DNA of 42,174 nt from Karstenula rhodostoma CBS 690.94 (lineage: Eukaryota; Ascomycota; Dothideomycetes; Pleosporales; Didymosphaeriaceae). The stretch lies in the NCBI GenBank assembly GCA_010093485.1, contig MU001508.1, positions 27,750 through 69,923 on the forward strand, in the 5' to 3' direction. The translations under genes were made by a program, and so were the position numbers. Under the pieces are notes generated by a model. It made no database searches and was not told where the DNA came from. It worked only from the letters and a program-made list of their open reading frames with translations. Below, piece by piece: positions 11,794-21,807 of this stretch (positions are counted from its first letter, which is position 1; each line of letters starts with the position of its first letter).

Positions 11794-12837
11794 CTCTTTG
11801 CATCATACCCACTCGACACGACTTTGGCTGTCAATGGAAAATATCAGATTCTCAGTACCGGATCATGAATGGGCTCGCTAGTCCAGCATCCGCGCTGCTG
11901 ACATCAATGATACTGTGCTAGTACGAACGATAGTCAGCCATGCCGAGACCTGGCATTGGGGGCGCTCATCGATTGAAGAGTTTCGGAGTCCGAAAATAAA
12001 GGCAGCTGCTGCATTTTGATGAGTTCCGATGGCGGCGCTTAATCATTGGCATGTTGGCATGATGCAGTAACCGCTTTTGTCAGGTCATATGTGCGTACGC
12101 GGGGTAAAGCTAACGCCGGCTGATTGCAGCAGTTATACTACTCATCCATGTATGCCTACATAGTATATAGAGGTCACACAGGCCCTTGTCCTGTTATGCA
12201 GCGGAGTGGCGTATCCGGGTGAAAGCCATTGTCGATCTGTCGATCATGTCCACGATGCGGACCGCTGTGCATGACGTCCGCACAATGTCCCTGATTCGGA
12301 CATAAGCAAGCAAACGGCCCTCGGAAAAAGCTCGTAAGGTTCGATATGCCTAGACATGGTCTTTTTGTTGAATCTTACTGGCCAGGTTTCGGGAGTGTAT
12401 ATTGCCAGATGCTCCAACGTGCAGTATTACCGGCAGTCTCGCGGTCCTTGATAAGGGAATGGCCACGGGCAACATGTGCCAAAGGATCAGATACCTTGCA
12501 AGCATTCATATCGACGACTATTCTAGCCTTTGATGGTTAATAAAGGGACTCCATGATGCAATGTTGCCTGGCAGTACTGGAGCTGATCCACACCTGAGCT
12601 TGCTTCCGATGTCCGACCGAATGATAGCCCCCAAGTAGCCTGTATACTCGACGTCAGATTGTGGGGGGGGGGGGGGGGACTAATTAAACGGGCAGGAGTT
12701 GTATCTGAAGTCGAGCAATTAGGAACCGAAATCTTCCTACTCAAGAACAAGCAATTCCCTTAACTTTAGCTTCGGCCACCACACTAAGACATCACTCTCA
12801 AGAAACCCAATCACTTACTTCTTTTTCCGTCGCAAGA
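11794..12837. promoter_or_regulatory. Divergent promoter region between tyrosinase and precursor genes
   Basis: About 1.04 kb with no supported gene. A 64-codon open frame at 12346-12540 has no recognisable features and I do not call it. The region carries several TCCGA/TCGGA words, among them the palindrome listed separately, and a run of 16 G at 12663-12678 about 160 bases before the precursor start. Confidence 0.45.
11982..11994. promoter_or_regulatory. 13-base palindrome TTCGGAGTCCGAA, possible regulator site
   Basis: A perfect palindrome with CGG and CCG triplets facing each other across three bases (CGG-AGT-CCG). Zn2Cys6 transcription factors of fungal gene clusters bind paired CGG/CCG triplets, so this may be a cluster control site. 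No such regulator gene is in the window. Function is inferred from sequence form and position only. Confidence 0.3.
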
Positions 12838-13121
12838 ATGAAATTCTTTGCTCTCTTTGCTGTAAGCCTTTTTACGGCTGCATTGGCTGCTCCACTAGGT
12901 GCGTATTTCTCTCCACTCCCATAGCTCCTCGCGAGATACGATATTAACCTATTATTTTAGGATTTCAAAAACGCACGGAAAATATGGGCAAGTATCTAAT
13001 GGGCTTGAAAAGACATAAAAGAGGCTTGCTAACTCGTGTAGTGGTGCGTGACGAAGTGGCAGACACTGCAGACGACCAAGTTGTCTACACCGCCTACCCA
13101 CCAAATGTCGATGAGAAATAG
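12838..13121 (+). CDS. Secreted small peptide precursor with Kex2 sites, candidate RiPP precursor
   Basis: Two exons (12838-12898, 12961-13121) join in phase 1 across a 62-base intron with GTGCGT donor, TTAAC branch-like sequence and TTTTAG acceptor. The product is 73 residues. Residues 1-18 form a clear signal peptide (MKFFALFAVSLFTAALAA). Dibasic KR sites stand at 24-25, 37-38 and 40-41. They would release an 11-residue peptide (26-36) holding Tyr32, and a 32-residue acidic C-terminal part holding Tyr63 and Tyr66 before PP. Dikaritin precursors share this plan: signal peptide, Kex2 sites and Tyr-containing cores, though most have repeated cores and this has none. It sits between the divergent tyrosinase and the convergent methyltransferase. 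I cannot say which segment is the core. Alternatives are an unmodified secreted peptide or small effector. Confidence 0.7.
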
Positions 13122-13335
13122 GTTGACATGAATGACTCAGTCAGTTCATGAAGGGTGATGGGTGGCGAAATGTTCAGCTATTCATGGACCATTCTGGGAC
13201 TTGTGGTGGCGAGATTGAGAACGTGACTTAGTTTCTCGGCCGAGGAGTGTGTTCAATAGCTCATTCTCCAAATGATTAATTCTTGTTTGGCTCTTCAGGT
13301 CGAGTAAATGCTTCGGCGGATTCCACTTCATTTCG

Positions 13336-14701
13336 TCAGAACATGTCATCTCCCTCCCAGGTTGCGCATATGATGGACAGGTTTGCCTTGAGCGGTTTTT
13401 GAATCTCTTGCAGCTTGAACCGGGCATCGACAGTACGAAACAAGAGCGACCAGTCATCAGGGTCACGCTCTTTCGCATTCTGAATACCCTTCATTCCGAG
13501 GTCAAACGTGCTATGGCCATGAGTCAGAAGTAGAATGAAGAAAAGAGCAGGCCACTTACCGAGCTGATCGCTCCTTGTATGGAGACAGCATACCGGGCGG
13601 TGGCATACATAGTTCAGATACCAATACTCGAGCTCCCTTCTTGAGAGCAGGTACCAAGTTTTGCAGGATCTGAGCGGCGTACTTGTCTGACCAGTCGTGC
13701 AGAACCCACCGAAGATAATAGATGTCCGCGCCTTTTACCGGCTGCTCTTGGAAAAAGTCGTGTGGCATGAAGCGTAGCCTATTCCCGTGGCGTAGGTCCT
13801 CCGGAACTTCTGCGCCGTCAATAACATCGGGCAAGTCCTGAATGATGCAGCTGATGTGGGGCAGCAGCCGCGCAATTTCGGCACCAATGGTGCCTCGTCC
13901 ACCCCCAACATCGACCAACAGACCCTTGGCGGCGTCGCCCCAGTCAAAGCTGTCTACGACGTGGTGCATGCTGTAGGCAGGCCCAGAGTGCATGAAGCTC
14001 ATCGCGCCAGCCATTCGCTTTGCTCGCTCGGGGTCCCGACTCACGACGTCAAACATGGGCGTATCTGTTCCATATGCAATAGCGAAGCCAGCTTGGTTGG
14101 GTTCCTCAGACCCAGGCCATTTTTGCATCGCATCCGAAACCCGCGAAGCCGAGGGCCACATTTCATTTCCAAGAAATCCAATGCACTGGGCGAGGGGTGG
14201 TATCTCAGCAAGAACTTTGGACGCAGCCGTGTGCGCCACCACGCCCGGCGAAGGCTCGGTGAAAATGTAGTTGGTCATGGCATGGCGCAGAATACGGCGC
14301 GTGTCTGACAATGGAAGCGAGCAGACTTGTGCAATGTCCTCAAAAGTCGCAGTCTCCCCTGGCGGAAACGCCTTCGCGATTCCGAATCGTTCAATAACTT
14401 GGGTACTCGTCCATGAATTGAACTGCGCATGTGAGCTTGAATCTGGTATGAAAGCTGGAATACAAACTCGATCTTTGCCTATAAGCGAGCCTGCAGGTCC
14501 TAGCAGAAGAGCTGTGAGCTCATCCGAGGCTTCGAGAACAGCGTCTTGTGATGCTTGGATTTCGGGTGGCAATGTAACCCGTGCAGGATAGGAAACATCA
14601 AAAGACGGCGCAGGAAGATCATGGCTCGATAGATACGAGTCGAGTTTGGTAGTATGTTCCTGGATAATACCAGCCAGTTCAACAATTCTGCTAGAAGACA
14701 T
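13336..14701 (-). CDS. COMT-type SAM-dependent O-methyltransferase
   Basis: Two exons (14701-13560, 13510-13336) join in phase 2 through a GTAAGT donor to give 438 residues. The N-terminal half is the dimerisation region of class II O-methyltransferases. The SAM site is LLVDVGGGRGTIGAEI (GGG at 266-268), followed by QDLPDVI. The catalytic region is LRWVLHDWSD with His335 as probable base. The C-terminal exon carries ICATWEGDD near the end. Fungal members methylate hydroxyls of aromatic secondary metabolites. Placement 214 bases from the convergent precursor gene suggests it modifies that peptide's phenol or another product of the same cluster; this is inferred. Known ustiloxin-type clusters also include a methyltransferase, but I cannot claim it is the same type. 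Confidence 0.88.
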
Positions 14702-15413
14702 TTTAATTAACAGATGATACTGTATGGATGTGAGGGACGTTGTGTTACGAACGAGAAGTGCGAGGTGGAGGATGGGTGCTTAAGACTAGACGGCAGGCCG
14801 GGATTAAGATCTCCCACCTTACCACGCGGCTTAGATAGCAATCATGTAACGTGCTCGGTGGCTTAGTTAACTAATCAACTAAGTAGGCCACGTGATATAC
14901 TCAGTGGCTTAGCAGTACTACACAGACGCTGGGCGCGCCTTCGCCGCTTTTTTGGTCCCCCTTTTGTTCGTGCATTGGCAAAGCACAACGCGCCTTTTTT
15001 GTCCCCCCTACTTTATTGAGTCACCCTACCTCATAGTGAATCTCTACAATATAGTAGTACTAAGTAACTAAGTAACCTAAGTATATAGGGACACGAGGAT
15101 AGACTCTGATCACTATGAGGTAGGGTGGTTCAATGAGGTAGGGGGCAAGGAGGTGTTGTGTTTTGCTGATGCGCACTTGCCTGTATTACAGTGCGAATAA
15201 GCACCTAATCGTAATGCAGAATATTGTATCTAGCTGTAGTGTTCGGGATTGCGTGACTTTCCGCTACGCATCGGGCTAGCAGCGATCCACGGTGCCGCTT
15301 ACGGTAAGATCATGACTCGCCAGTTCTTACTCCTTACGTATGTACAATGGAACCGCGTTTCTAGACCTGCACTTCTCCGCTTTGCAGCCTAGACTTTCGG
15401 TTCGCATTTTATT
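14702..15413. other. Intergenic region holding a MITE-like element
   Basis: These 712 bases separate the methyltransferase start from the GH76 start. The part near 14862-14883 contains CTTAGTT and AACTAAG arms about an 8-base spacer. The MITE-like element is listed separately. No gene is seen. Confidence 0.5.
14969..15176. mobile_element. MITE-like element with ~68-base terminal inverted repeats
   Basis: Bases 14969-15039 and 15110-15176 are inverted copies; the inner ends read CACCCTACCTCATAGTGA on the left and its exact reverse complement on the right. Arms differ at about a quarter of positions farther out. The 70-base centre has no open frame. Small size, long inverted ends and intergenic location fit a non-autonomous DNA transposon. 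No certain target-site duplication was found. Confidence 0.6.
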
Positions 15414-17369
15414 ATGTTAGTCCGACCTTCGACCTGGCGGCAGCGGGGGGTAGTCTTGCTGCTTCTAGGGCTGCAGGCAGCTTCCGCGGCAGGTGAGACT
15501 CGTAAGTGCTCCGCTCCCAACGAGCCAGAAGCCCGCACATGTTCCACCTGGACATGGGCTAGCCTTAGGCAGAGAACAACTTGACACGCAAAACACCAGC
15601 GTAGGCTCTGGTTCTTTTTGACATTCTAAGAAGCGTTAGACCACCAAGATGCATCCCAGCCAGACGCTCCAGCCGGATTAAGCCAGTCACCACTTACAGA
15701 TATTGCTACCGCTCCTCATACGCTTCGCAATCTTCACGATGCTCTATCAGTAATGCAAGACCAGTATTTCTCCCTCTGGCTCGGAAAATGGACCACGTCA
15801 ATAGACTGGACCGCCGCAGTTACAGGCACCCACCTTGCCGCTACGCTACGCTCACTCTCAGCTTCGTTTCCCTACACCATGCGAGGCGCTTTCGAAAAGA
15901 CACGAAAGCCAGACGTGGAAGCGCAGATGGTGGAAAGCGAGATCAACAAGTACTTCGGACATCTTATAACATACTATTTCGGACAGGACTACTTCGCCAT
16001 ACGCATGCAGGCATTCGACGATATGTTGTGGGTGGTCCTTGGATGGCTGGAAGCGATCCACCTCATTAACACGCACTCGGAGAAACACTACCCGGAAGGA
16101 GGACACGGGAAAAGAGCCTGGCATGCACACCAGTTCATTCCTGCGTTTGCGCACCGCGCGCGCGTGTTCTACGAACTGGCGGAGGAGGGCTGGGACTGGG
16201 TACTCTGCGGTGGAGGCATGACTTGGAACCCGCGACTTCTCCCGTACAAAAATGCAATCACGAACCAGCTGTACATCTCCGCGAGTATCAGCATGCATCT
16301 CCATTTTCCCGGTGACGACAATTGCTCGCCCTTTATGGGCGCCGCAGAAAGACAGCACCCGGATTGGACCTTGCTCTACGCAAAAGAGCAAGGCTCGACA
16401 TCCGCATGCTCGGAGTTAGACCACATGCTAAATCACAACGCTCGCTATCTGACCAACGCGATAGACGGCTATAACTGGCTCGCGAATAGCGGCATGCTCA
16501 ATGACGAGGGACTCTACACTGACGGCTTCCACATCAGCGGATACGCGCAGAACCACAGCAAGACGACGTGCGACGAGCGCAACGAAATGGTCTACACCTA
16601 CAACCAAGGCGTTATCCTGTCCGGCCTCCGCGGCCTCTGGGAAGCAACAGGTAACCTCACCTACCTCACCTCCGGCCACGAGCTCGTGACAAACGTGATA
16701 CGCGCAACAGGCTGGACAGCGACCAATCTCACCTCCGCCCCCTTCACAGCCAGCGGTCCCGCAAAGAAACTAAAAGCGGCGGGGACCAGCGGAGTCCTCG
16801 GCGCACACGGCATCCTCGCCGAACTCTGCGACCCCGCCGCCACCTGCAGCCAGGACAGCCAGACCTTCAAAGGCATCTTCTTCCACCACCTCACCGCCTT
16901 CTGCACACCGTTGCCCATGCACCCTGCGAGGAGGGGGAAGACGCATCACGCCAGCTCCGAGGTGTACATGCTGCATCGGACGTCGTGCGACGCGTATGCA
17001 CCGTGGGTGGTGCGGAATGCCCGGGCTGCACTCGCGACGCGTGATGGGGATGGGAAGTTTGGCATGTGGTGGGGTGCTGGGGACGCAGCAGAGAATGGTA
17101 GTGAGGTGGTGCTGCCGAGGCATGCGCTGGATTGTAGGAATGATCCGGGGGTGTTGGCGACGGGTAACTTCTCGGCGATGCCTGACGATGATGCGAGATA
17201 CGGAACACTACGCAAGCGGGACTGGGTCGACGACGGCGATCCTAATGAGCGGGGCCGGGGTCGCACCGTGGAAACGCAGGGCGGAGGTGTCGCTGTTGTG
17301 CGTGCCATGTGGGAATTTCTGCGTCGGAGGGGGGACTATGACGACGAGCTGGCTGCTCTTGAGTTGTAA
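15414..17369 (+). CDS. GH76 family secreted alpha-1,6-mannanase-like protein
   Basis: Model of two exons: 15414-15501 and 15640-17369, 605 residues, joined in phase 1 with a GTAAGT donor. A weaker GTGAGA donor at 15493 is also in phase. The N-terminus has a signal peptide (VVLLLLGLQAASA). The catalytic domain includes SIDWTAAVTGTHLAATLRSL (about residues 81-100) and AFDDMLWVVLGWLEA with the adjacent Asp pair at 156-157, the usual GH76 catalytic pair. N-glycosylation sequons occur downstream. GH76 enzymes cut or transfer alpha-1,6-mannan; fungal Dfg5/Dcw1 members attach GPI proteins to the wall. The stop at 17369 lies within a GTAAGT donor. Splicing from 17359 to an acceptor near 17403 would add a hydrophobic tail (LALILLGFAAFGRGIIF), so the true C-terminus may be a membrane segment. 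Confidence 0.83.
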
Positions 17370-17729
17370 GTTCTCATGCGGAGCCGCTCGCGCCTGAAGC
17401 TACAAGCTTAGGACATTTGGCGTTGATATTGTTGGGGTTTGCAGCGTTCGGTCGTGGCATTATATTTGATCAAACCAGGTGGCACACGTTGAATACAAGT
17501 GAAGCATCTCGTGCGGAAGACACTCAAATTTTGCGTGGGTATATACGATCTAAGCCTCAGTTAACAAGCCACCCAGGGCCGCCATCGCGCTTCTCGCGCC
17601 CAGGGACTCCACATCCTCCTCCACGCCCTCATCCGCCTCTGCGGCCCTGTTAATCCCACTGCTCGCACACTTCTTATTTTAGACACCCTCGAGCAAACCA
17701 ATCCCTGAATTTCTCCTCCACCGAATCAG
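17370..17729. other. Convergent intergenic region
   Basis: 360 bases between the GH76 stop and the KAP120 stop. It may hold the alternative C-terminal exon of the GH76 gene described above. I see no other gene. Confidence 0.4.
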
Positions 17730-20700
17730 TTACATGACCCCCAAGTCACCAAAACCCTTCAGCACGTCCTTATCCACACGGCCCAGCCAGTCTTCTTGGA
17801 ACCGCGCTTCGCCGCCCACCGATTGAATAGCAGCCTGCAGGTGCTCGCGGACAAAGGTAACGAGGTTGAGGCGGTGGACGGGGTCGGAATAGAGGAGTAT
17901 GCGTTTGCGGGCGTCCTCTGGGGCTTCGGGCTCGATTGGGGCGTAGGGGTTGGGTTCGTCGGGCCAGTAGAGCGAGCTATCCACATCGTCAGCCAACGTA
18001 TCCCATTACCTTGCCAAAGAGTGGCATTCGGGGGTAAAGTGCACTTACTCTACGGTCTTGTCATCCATGCCATCGAGCAACTCGCCCAAAACATCCGTCC
18101 ACATGGCCACGAGATTCTGCAAACGGCCCAGGATCCACGGCTGACCCGTCTCCAGAAGGCGCGTCAGGACCAGCGTCATGAGCTTCTTGTTCGGCGGGTC
18201 ACCGATGTTCTCAATGTGTCCGAACCACTCTTCAAGCAGCCAGTCCAGCGTCTTCTCCAGCTCAGCGCCACCAACCGATGAAATTGCCTCAAGCAGGATT
18301 GCAGGAGATGCCAGCCCGATGCGGGCCAAAACCGAGAAGTAATCAGTCTCCACCACGCCGTCGACAGCGCGGGACGGCACTTCGCGCAGCGGGCCGTGAG
18401 ATTGGTGGTGTTTCCAGGCGCCGTGCAAACCCTCCATTGCCTTGGCGAGGAAGTTTGACGAGATCAAATCACCGACAAGCACTTTGGTGGCTTGTTCGCC
18501 GCCGAGGTCATCTGCGCCGCGGATGATGCACATCATGAGATGCGAAACGGCGCCGCTGGCTTCGGGCTTCAAATTACCCAGTATCTCAGATAGGCAGCGG
18601 ATTAATTGCGGTCGGAAGTTGTCAGCCAGGACGGCGGCGGGAGCTAGGAGAAGGTACGCTTCGGTGATCTCGATGGCTTTGCGGAGTGTGTCGTTGTCCA
18701 TCGAAAACAATGGAACCAGATACTGAAGGAGGTTGAGGAGCTCTGGGGACGTGGGCTCGGGAGCAGAGGGAGTCTGCGCGATGATCGAAGACCAGAGATC
18801 GAGCGCGTCCTCTAACAGGTACACTTGCGTCTCGGAGCCGGGCTCAATGGCGCTTTGTATTATGGGAAGAAAAGAGACGTGGAAGGAGCGAGACTCGGCT
18901 TTCATGGCGTTCGTTAGGCGGGAAAGGATGGTGAGAATGGCTTGCTTCATGAGGTGCTCTTCGCCGGACTGCTCCCACAGCGGAGGGAGGAGAGCGATGA
19001 TGCTGTTCGCATATGGCGTAATCTGTAATATGTCAGTAAAGTCACCGTCATGCCCGTGATGATACTCACATTGTGTTCCAGCCTCTCCACAATGATGCTG
19101 ATTGTGTTCAGCAGCGCCATCTTCGTCTCCTGTAGTTCGACCTCCTGCACCAGCGCCATGAGTCTATCCAATATCCCTGGCGCATATGGCACAAAGTTGT
19201 CGGCCTTGAACTCCCACTCGTCTGCGATCTGGTGGAACTTCCTGCCAGCGGTAACGCGAACGACTAGGTCATTGAGTGGGTCATTTTTGTTCATCAAATG
19301 CGCGAATATTTGATAAACGATGGGCTTTTTGTCCATCGCAATCTTGATGGCGATCCATTGGGAAAGAATAATGGCAATGCGCCGTCGGATGATGTTATAG
19401 CCAGGCTTCTGTTTCTGGGCCTCCTGCACCAATGTGTTCGTGATGAAAGTGTCAAAATCGACGTGATCGTGGAGTACGTCGGCCGCTAGACCGATAGCAG
19501 TGTAAACGGAGTCCTTGAAGAGTACATCCTCATTGTCCGGGGCTGCTCGCAGTTAGCTTGTGCAATTTTCGGGATCGATCGGGTACTCACTCGCGACCGT
19601 CAGGAAGACTTGAAGAAGAGGCTGGGTGATCAAATCTTTGAAATTCTTCGCAAGATCTAGGAACAGTTTCTCTGCGCAAGGCCGGATCGCGAATTCCCAA
19701 TCCTCGGCGCCCTCTTCCATCTTCTCCCACTCGTCAGGCTCTTCCTCCCACATGCGGAGGTCGCTCGGCCTGAACACGAAGAAACGCGTAACAAGGGTAG
19801 ACACCGTCTCGCGAACGAGATCGTCGGTCAAAAGTTCTTGCTTGACCATCCGAATAGCCTTGGTGCGCTCGTCTTTCTCTTGTTGCTGACGATAGCGGAA
19901 AGTCTGAACCGGATAAAATACCATCTTCACGCAGGCGCGGACGATTAGCAACCCCTTCAAGCCCAAGCGCTCGAAGATGGGCGCGTCGTCTGCTTCGTCG
20001 CCGTCGGTGCCGATCTTGGCACCTTCTACCGACTTGGAGCCCCAGGTCTCCCCAAGACGGGAAACCAGACCCCAATATGCGCGAACCAGATCTAATGAGT
20101 CGGGCATGAGGACGAAGTCTGCCGGGTGTGTCGTCGCCATGAAATAATGAAACTTGGAGAGCTGCATCAAGTGCTTCTCCACAAGGTTGCGAACTGGCGG
20201 CGCGAGCGTGCTATCCTCCTGAACGTATGTGATGAACTCGCCGAAAAAGGTGCGCGAGAGTGTCCATAGCTCATGCACGTCTTTTTCTCGCCCAGGGAAA
20301 TCATAGCTGTTTACAACAAGCCGGCGTATGATCTTGATCGCAATCAAGCTGTTCTCAATGTCTTCGAGGGCTCCTCCTTCATCATCTCCCCCCTCGCGGA
20401 AGAACTTTTGCCAGCTTTGCACCTTGCTCACGTATATGTTTCCTAGTACGTTCAGGATCTCGGGCGCAATGTTCTGGAGATTCTCTCGTGTCCGCCGTAG
20501 TCGTCCTGTGGACAGCTCTTTGACGATGTATAGTAGGAGAAGGAGCGCTCGGGGCAGTTGAAGGCGGAAGGCGGTCGGCTCGGTCGAGGCGCGGAGGAAC
20601 CGGATGAGTTGCTGGAAGACATCGGGCCTGCGAATTGTGAGGAGCTGGGGCAAGGGGAAATTCATCTAATAATTACCAGTCGTTGGGATACTCAAAGCGG

Positions 20701-21190
20701 ACGATCTTGGCGACCATGAGAGCATTCTGCAAGGCCAGGCGACTGTCCGCCTCGCCGACTGCACTCTCGAGCAGGCGAACGCGAATGGTGTTCCTGTCCT
20801 CCTTGTTGACGGCACTAACACTAGTCAGGTTGTGTGCGCATGCATCCTCTTTGCGGTGGTAGGCAATACTTCTGAGCTGTCTTGCGCCAGTACTTGTCGA
20901 TGCCGTTCTTGAGCTGGATAATGGCGAGGTACCGAACTTCGTACGGGAGAGACTTGTCCAGAAAGACAGCCTGCCGATGTTAGCCACCTGCCCGGACGGG
21001 CGGTAGAGGTACATGCCTGCAACAACGGGTAGTAGCCACGCGCCTTCTCCCACTCCTGCAGCTGCTTCGTGCCCGTCTGTATCTGGGTCGGGTCCGTCGA
21101 GGATGCGGAGCGCAGGACGTGGAAGAGGATGCCCTCGGTCAGAGGGTTCGCCTCGGCAGGCACCTCAATGGCGTTGAACTCGACGTTCAT
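17730..21190 (-). CDS. KAP120: Importin-11 / Kap120 nuclear transport receptor
   Basis: Seven exons: 21190-21017, 20970-20870, 20814-20677, 20627-19591, 19542-19070, 19022-18049 and 17976-17730. All joins hold phase and give 1047 residues, close to yeast Kap120. The importin-beta N-terminal domain reads KQLQEWEKARGYYPLLQ, then VRYLAIIQLKNGIDKYWRKT and AKIVRFEYPNDWPDVF. Later come a HEAT-repeat body, EDVLFKDSVYTAIGLAADVL, GYNIIRRRIAIILSQWIAI and LPPLWEQSGEEHLMKQAIL. The protein carries cargo, including ribosome precursors in yeast, between cytoplasm and nucleus. The first intron has a GC donor (CAG/GCATGT), the only choice that keeps LLQ-AVFLDKSLPY in frame. Divergent from PEX2 over 617 bases. 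CSE1 was considered and rejected on N-terminal sequence. Confidence 0.9.
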
Positions 21191-21807
21191 GGCTGAGATC
21201 TCTCAGGGGCCAAATTGCACGATTCGGAGTCGTGGCGGGGTCATGCGAGCTTTTGAGCGGGAGCGATTCAGCGGCCGTCTATGTGGGGGTGGAGCGGGCC
21301 AAGGGTGCGTTGGCGGCTGCCTTGTGAAGGTCGAAGGTGTCCCGCTCACCCAGGAATTCAAAGGGAGCATGAGGCAGCAACTGTTCGAGCTTGTTTGCTC
21401 GCGGGCGCAGAGGGCTCGAGAAAGTCCCCCCCGCAGTGCTCCCTATCAACGTCACGCAGCATGCCTGCTCCGAAGCGGACATGGGCGCGTCGGAATCGCG
21501 TTCCGCGTGCTCGTGATGATACGCATCTGCAGTTTCGAGGTGCACGATAGCAACGAAACCACCGAACTGGACCGTCATACGGTGAACATGCAATCATTTC
21601 ATGTCACATGTTCGGTACTTGACCGTCGCTACGCATAGCTCAAAGCTGCCACAGCACCGACTCCAATCGCCGACAGCTCGGCCCTGAACCTCGGCCCATC
21701 CTGCTGCAGATCACGCTATCAGGGCGTCTCCCTCCAAGCATATCACCACCGCCCTTGTCCAGCGCATTCGCGCCCTACACTTCTCACGCACCCTCTCCCA
21801 TGCTCCA
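21191..21807. promoter_or_regulatory. Divergent promoter between KAP120 and PEX2
   Basis: 617 bases between two housekeeping start codons. No additional gene is supported and no individual site is convincing. Confidence 0.4.

Noticed and set aside
12346..12540. 64-codon open frame upstream of the precursor
   Set aside because: No domain, signal peptide or splice signals, and it lies in the likely promoter.
17730..21190. Reading the large exportin-like gene as CSE1
   Set aside because: The N-terminal KQLQEWEKARGYYPLLQ and FEYPNDWPDVF pattern and later EDVLFKDSVYTAIGL match importin-11/Kap120 rather than Cse1.
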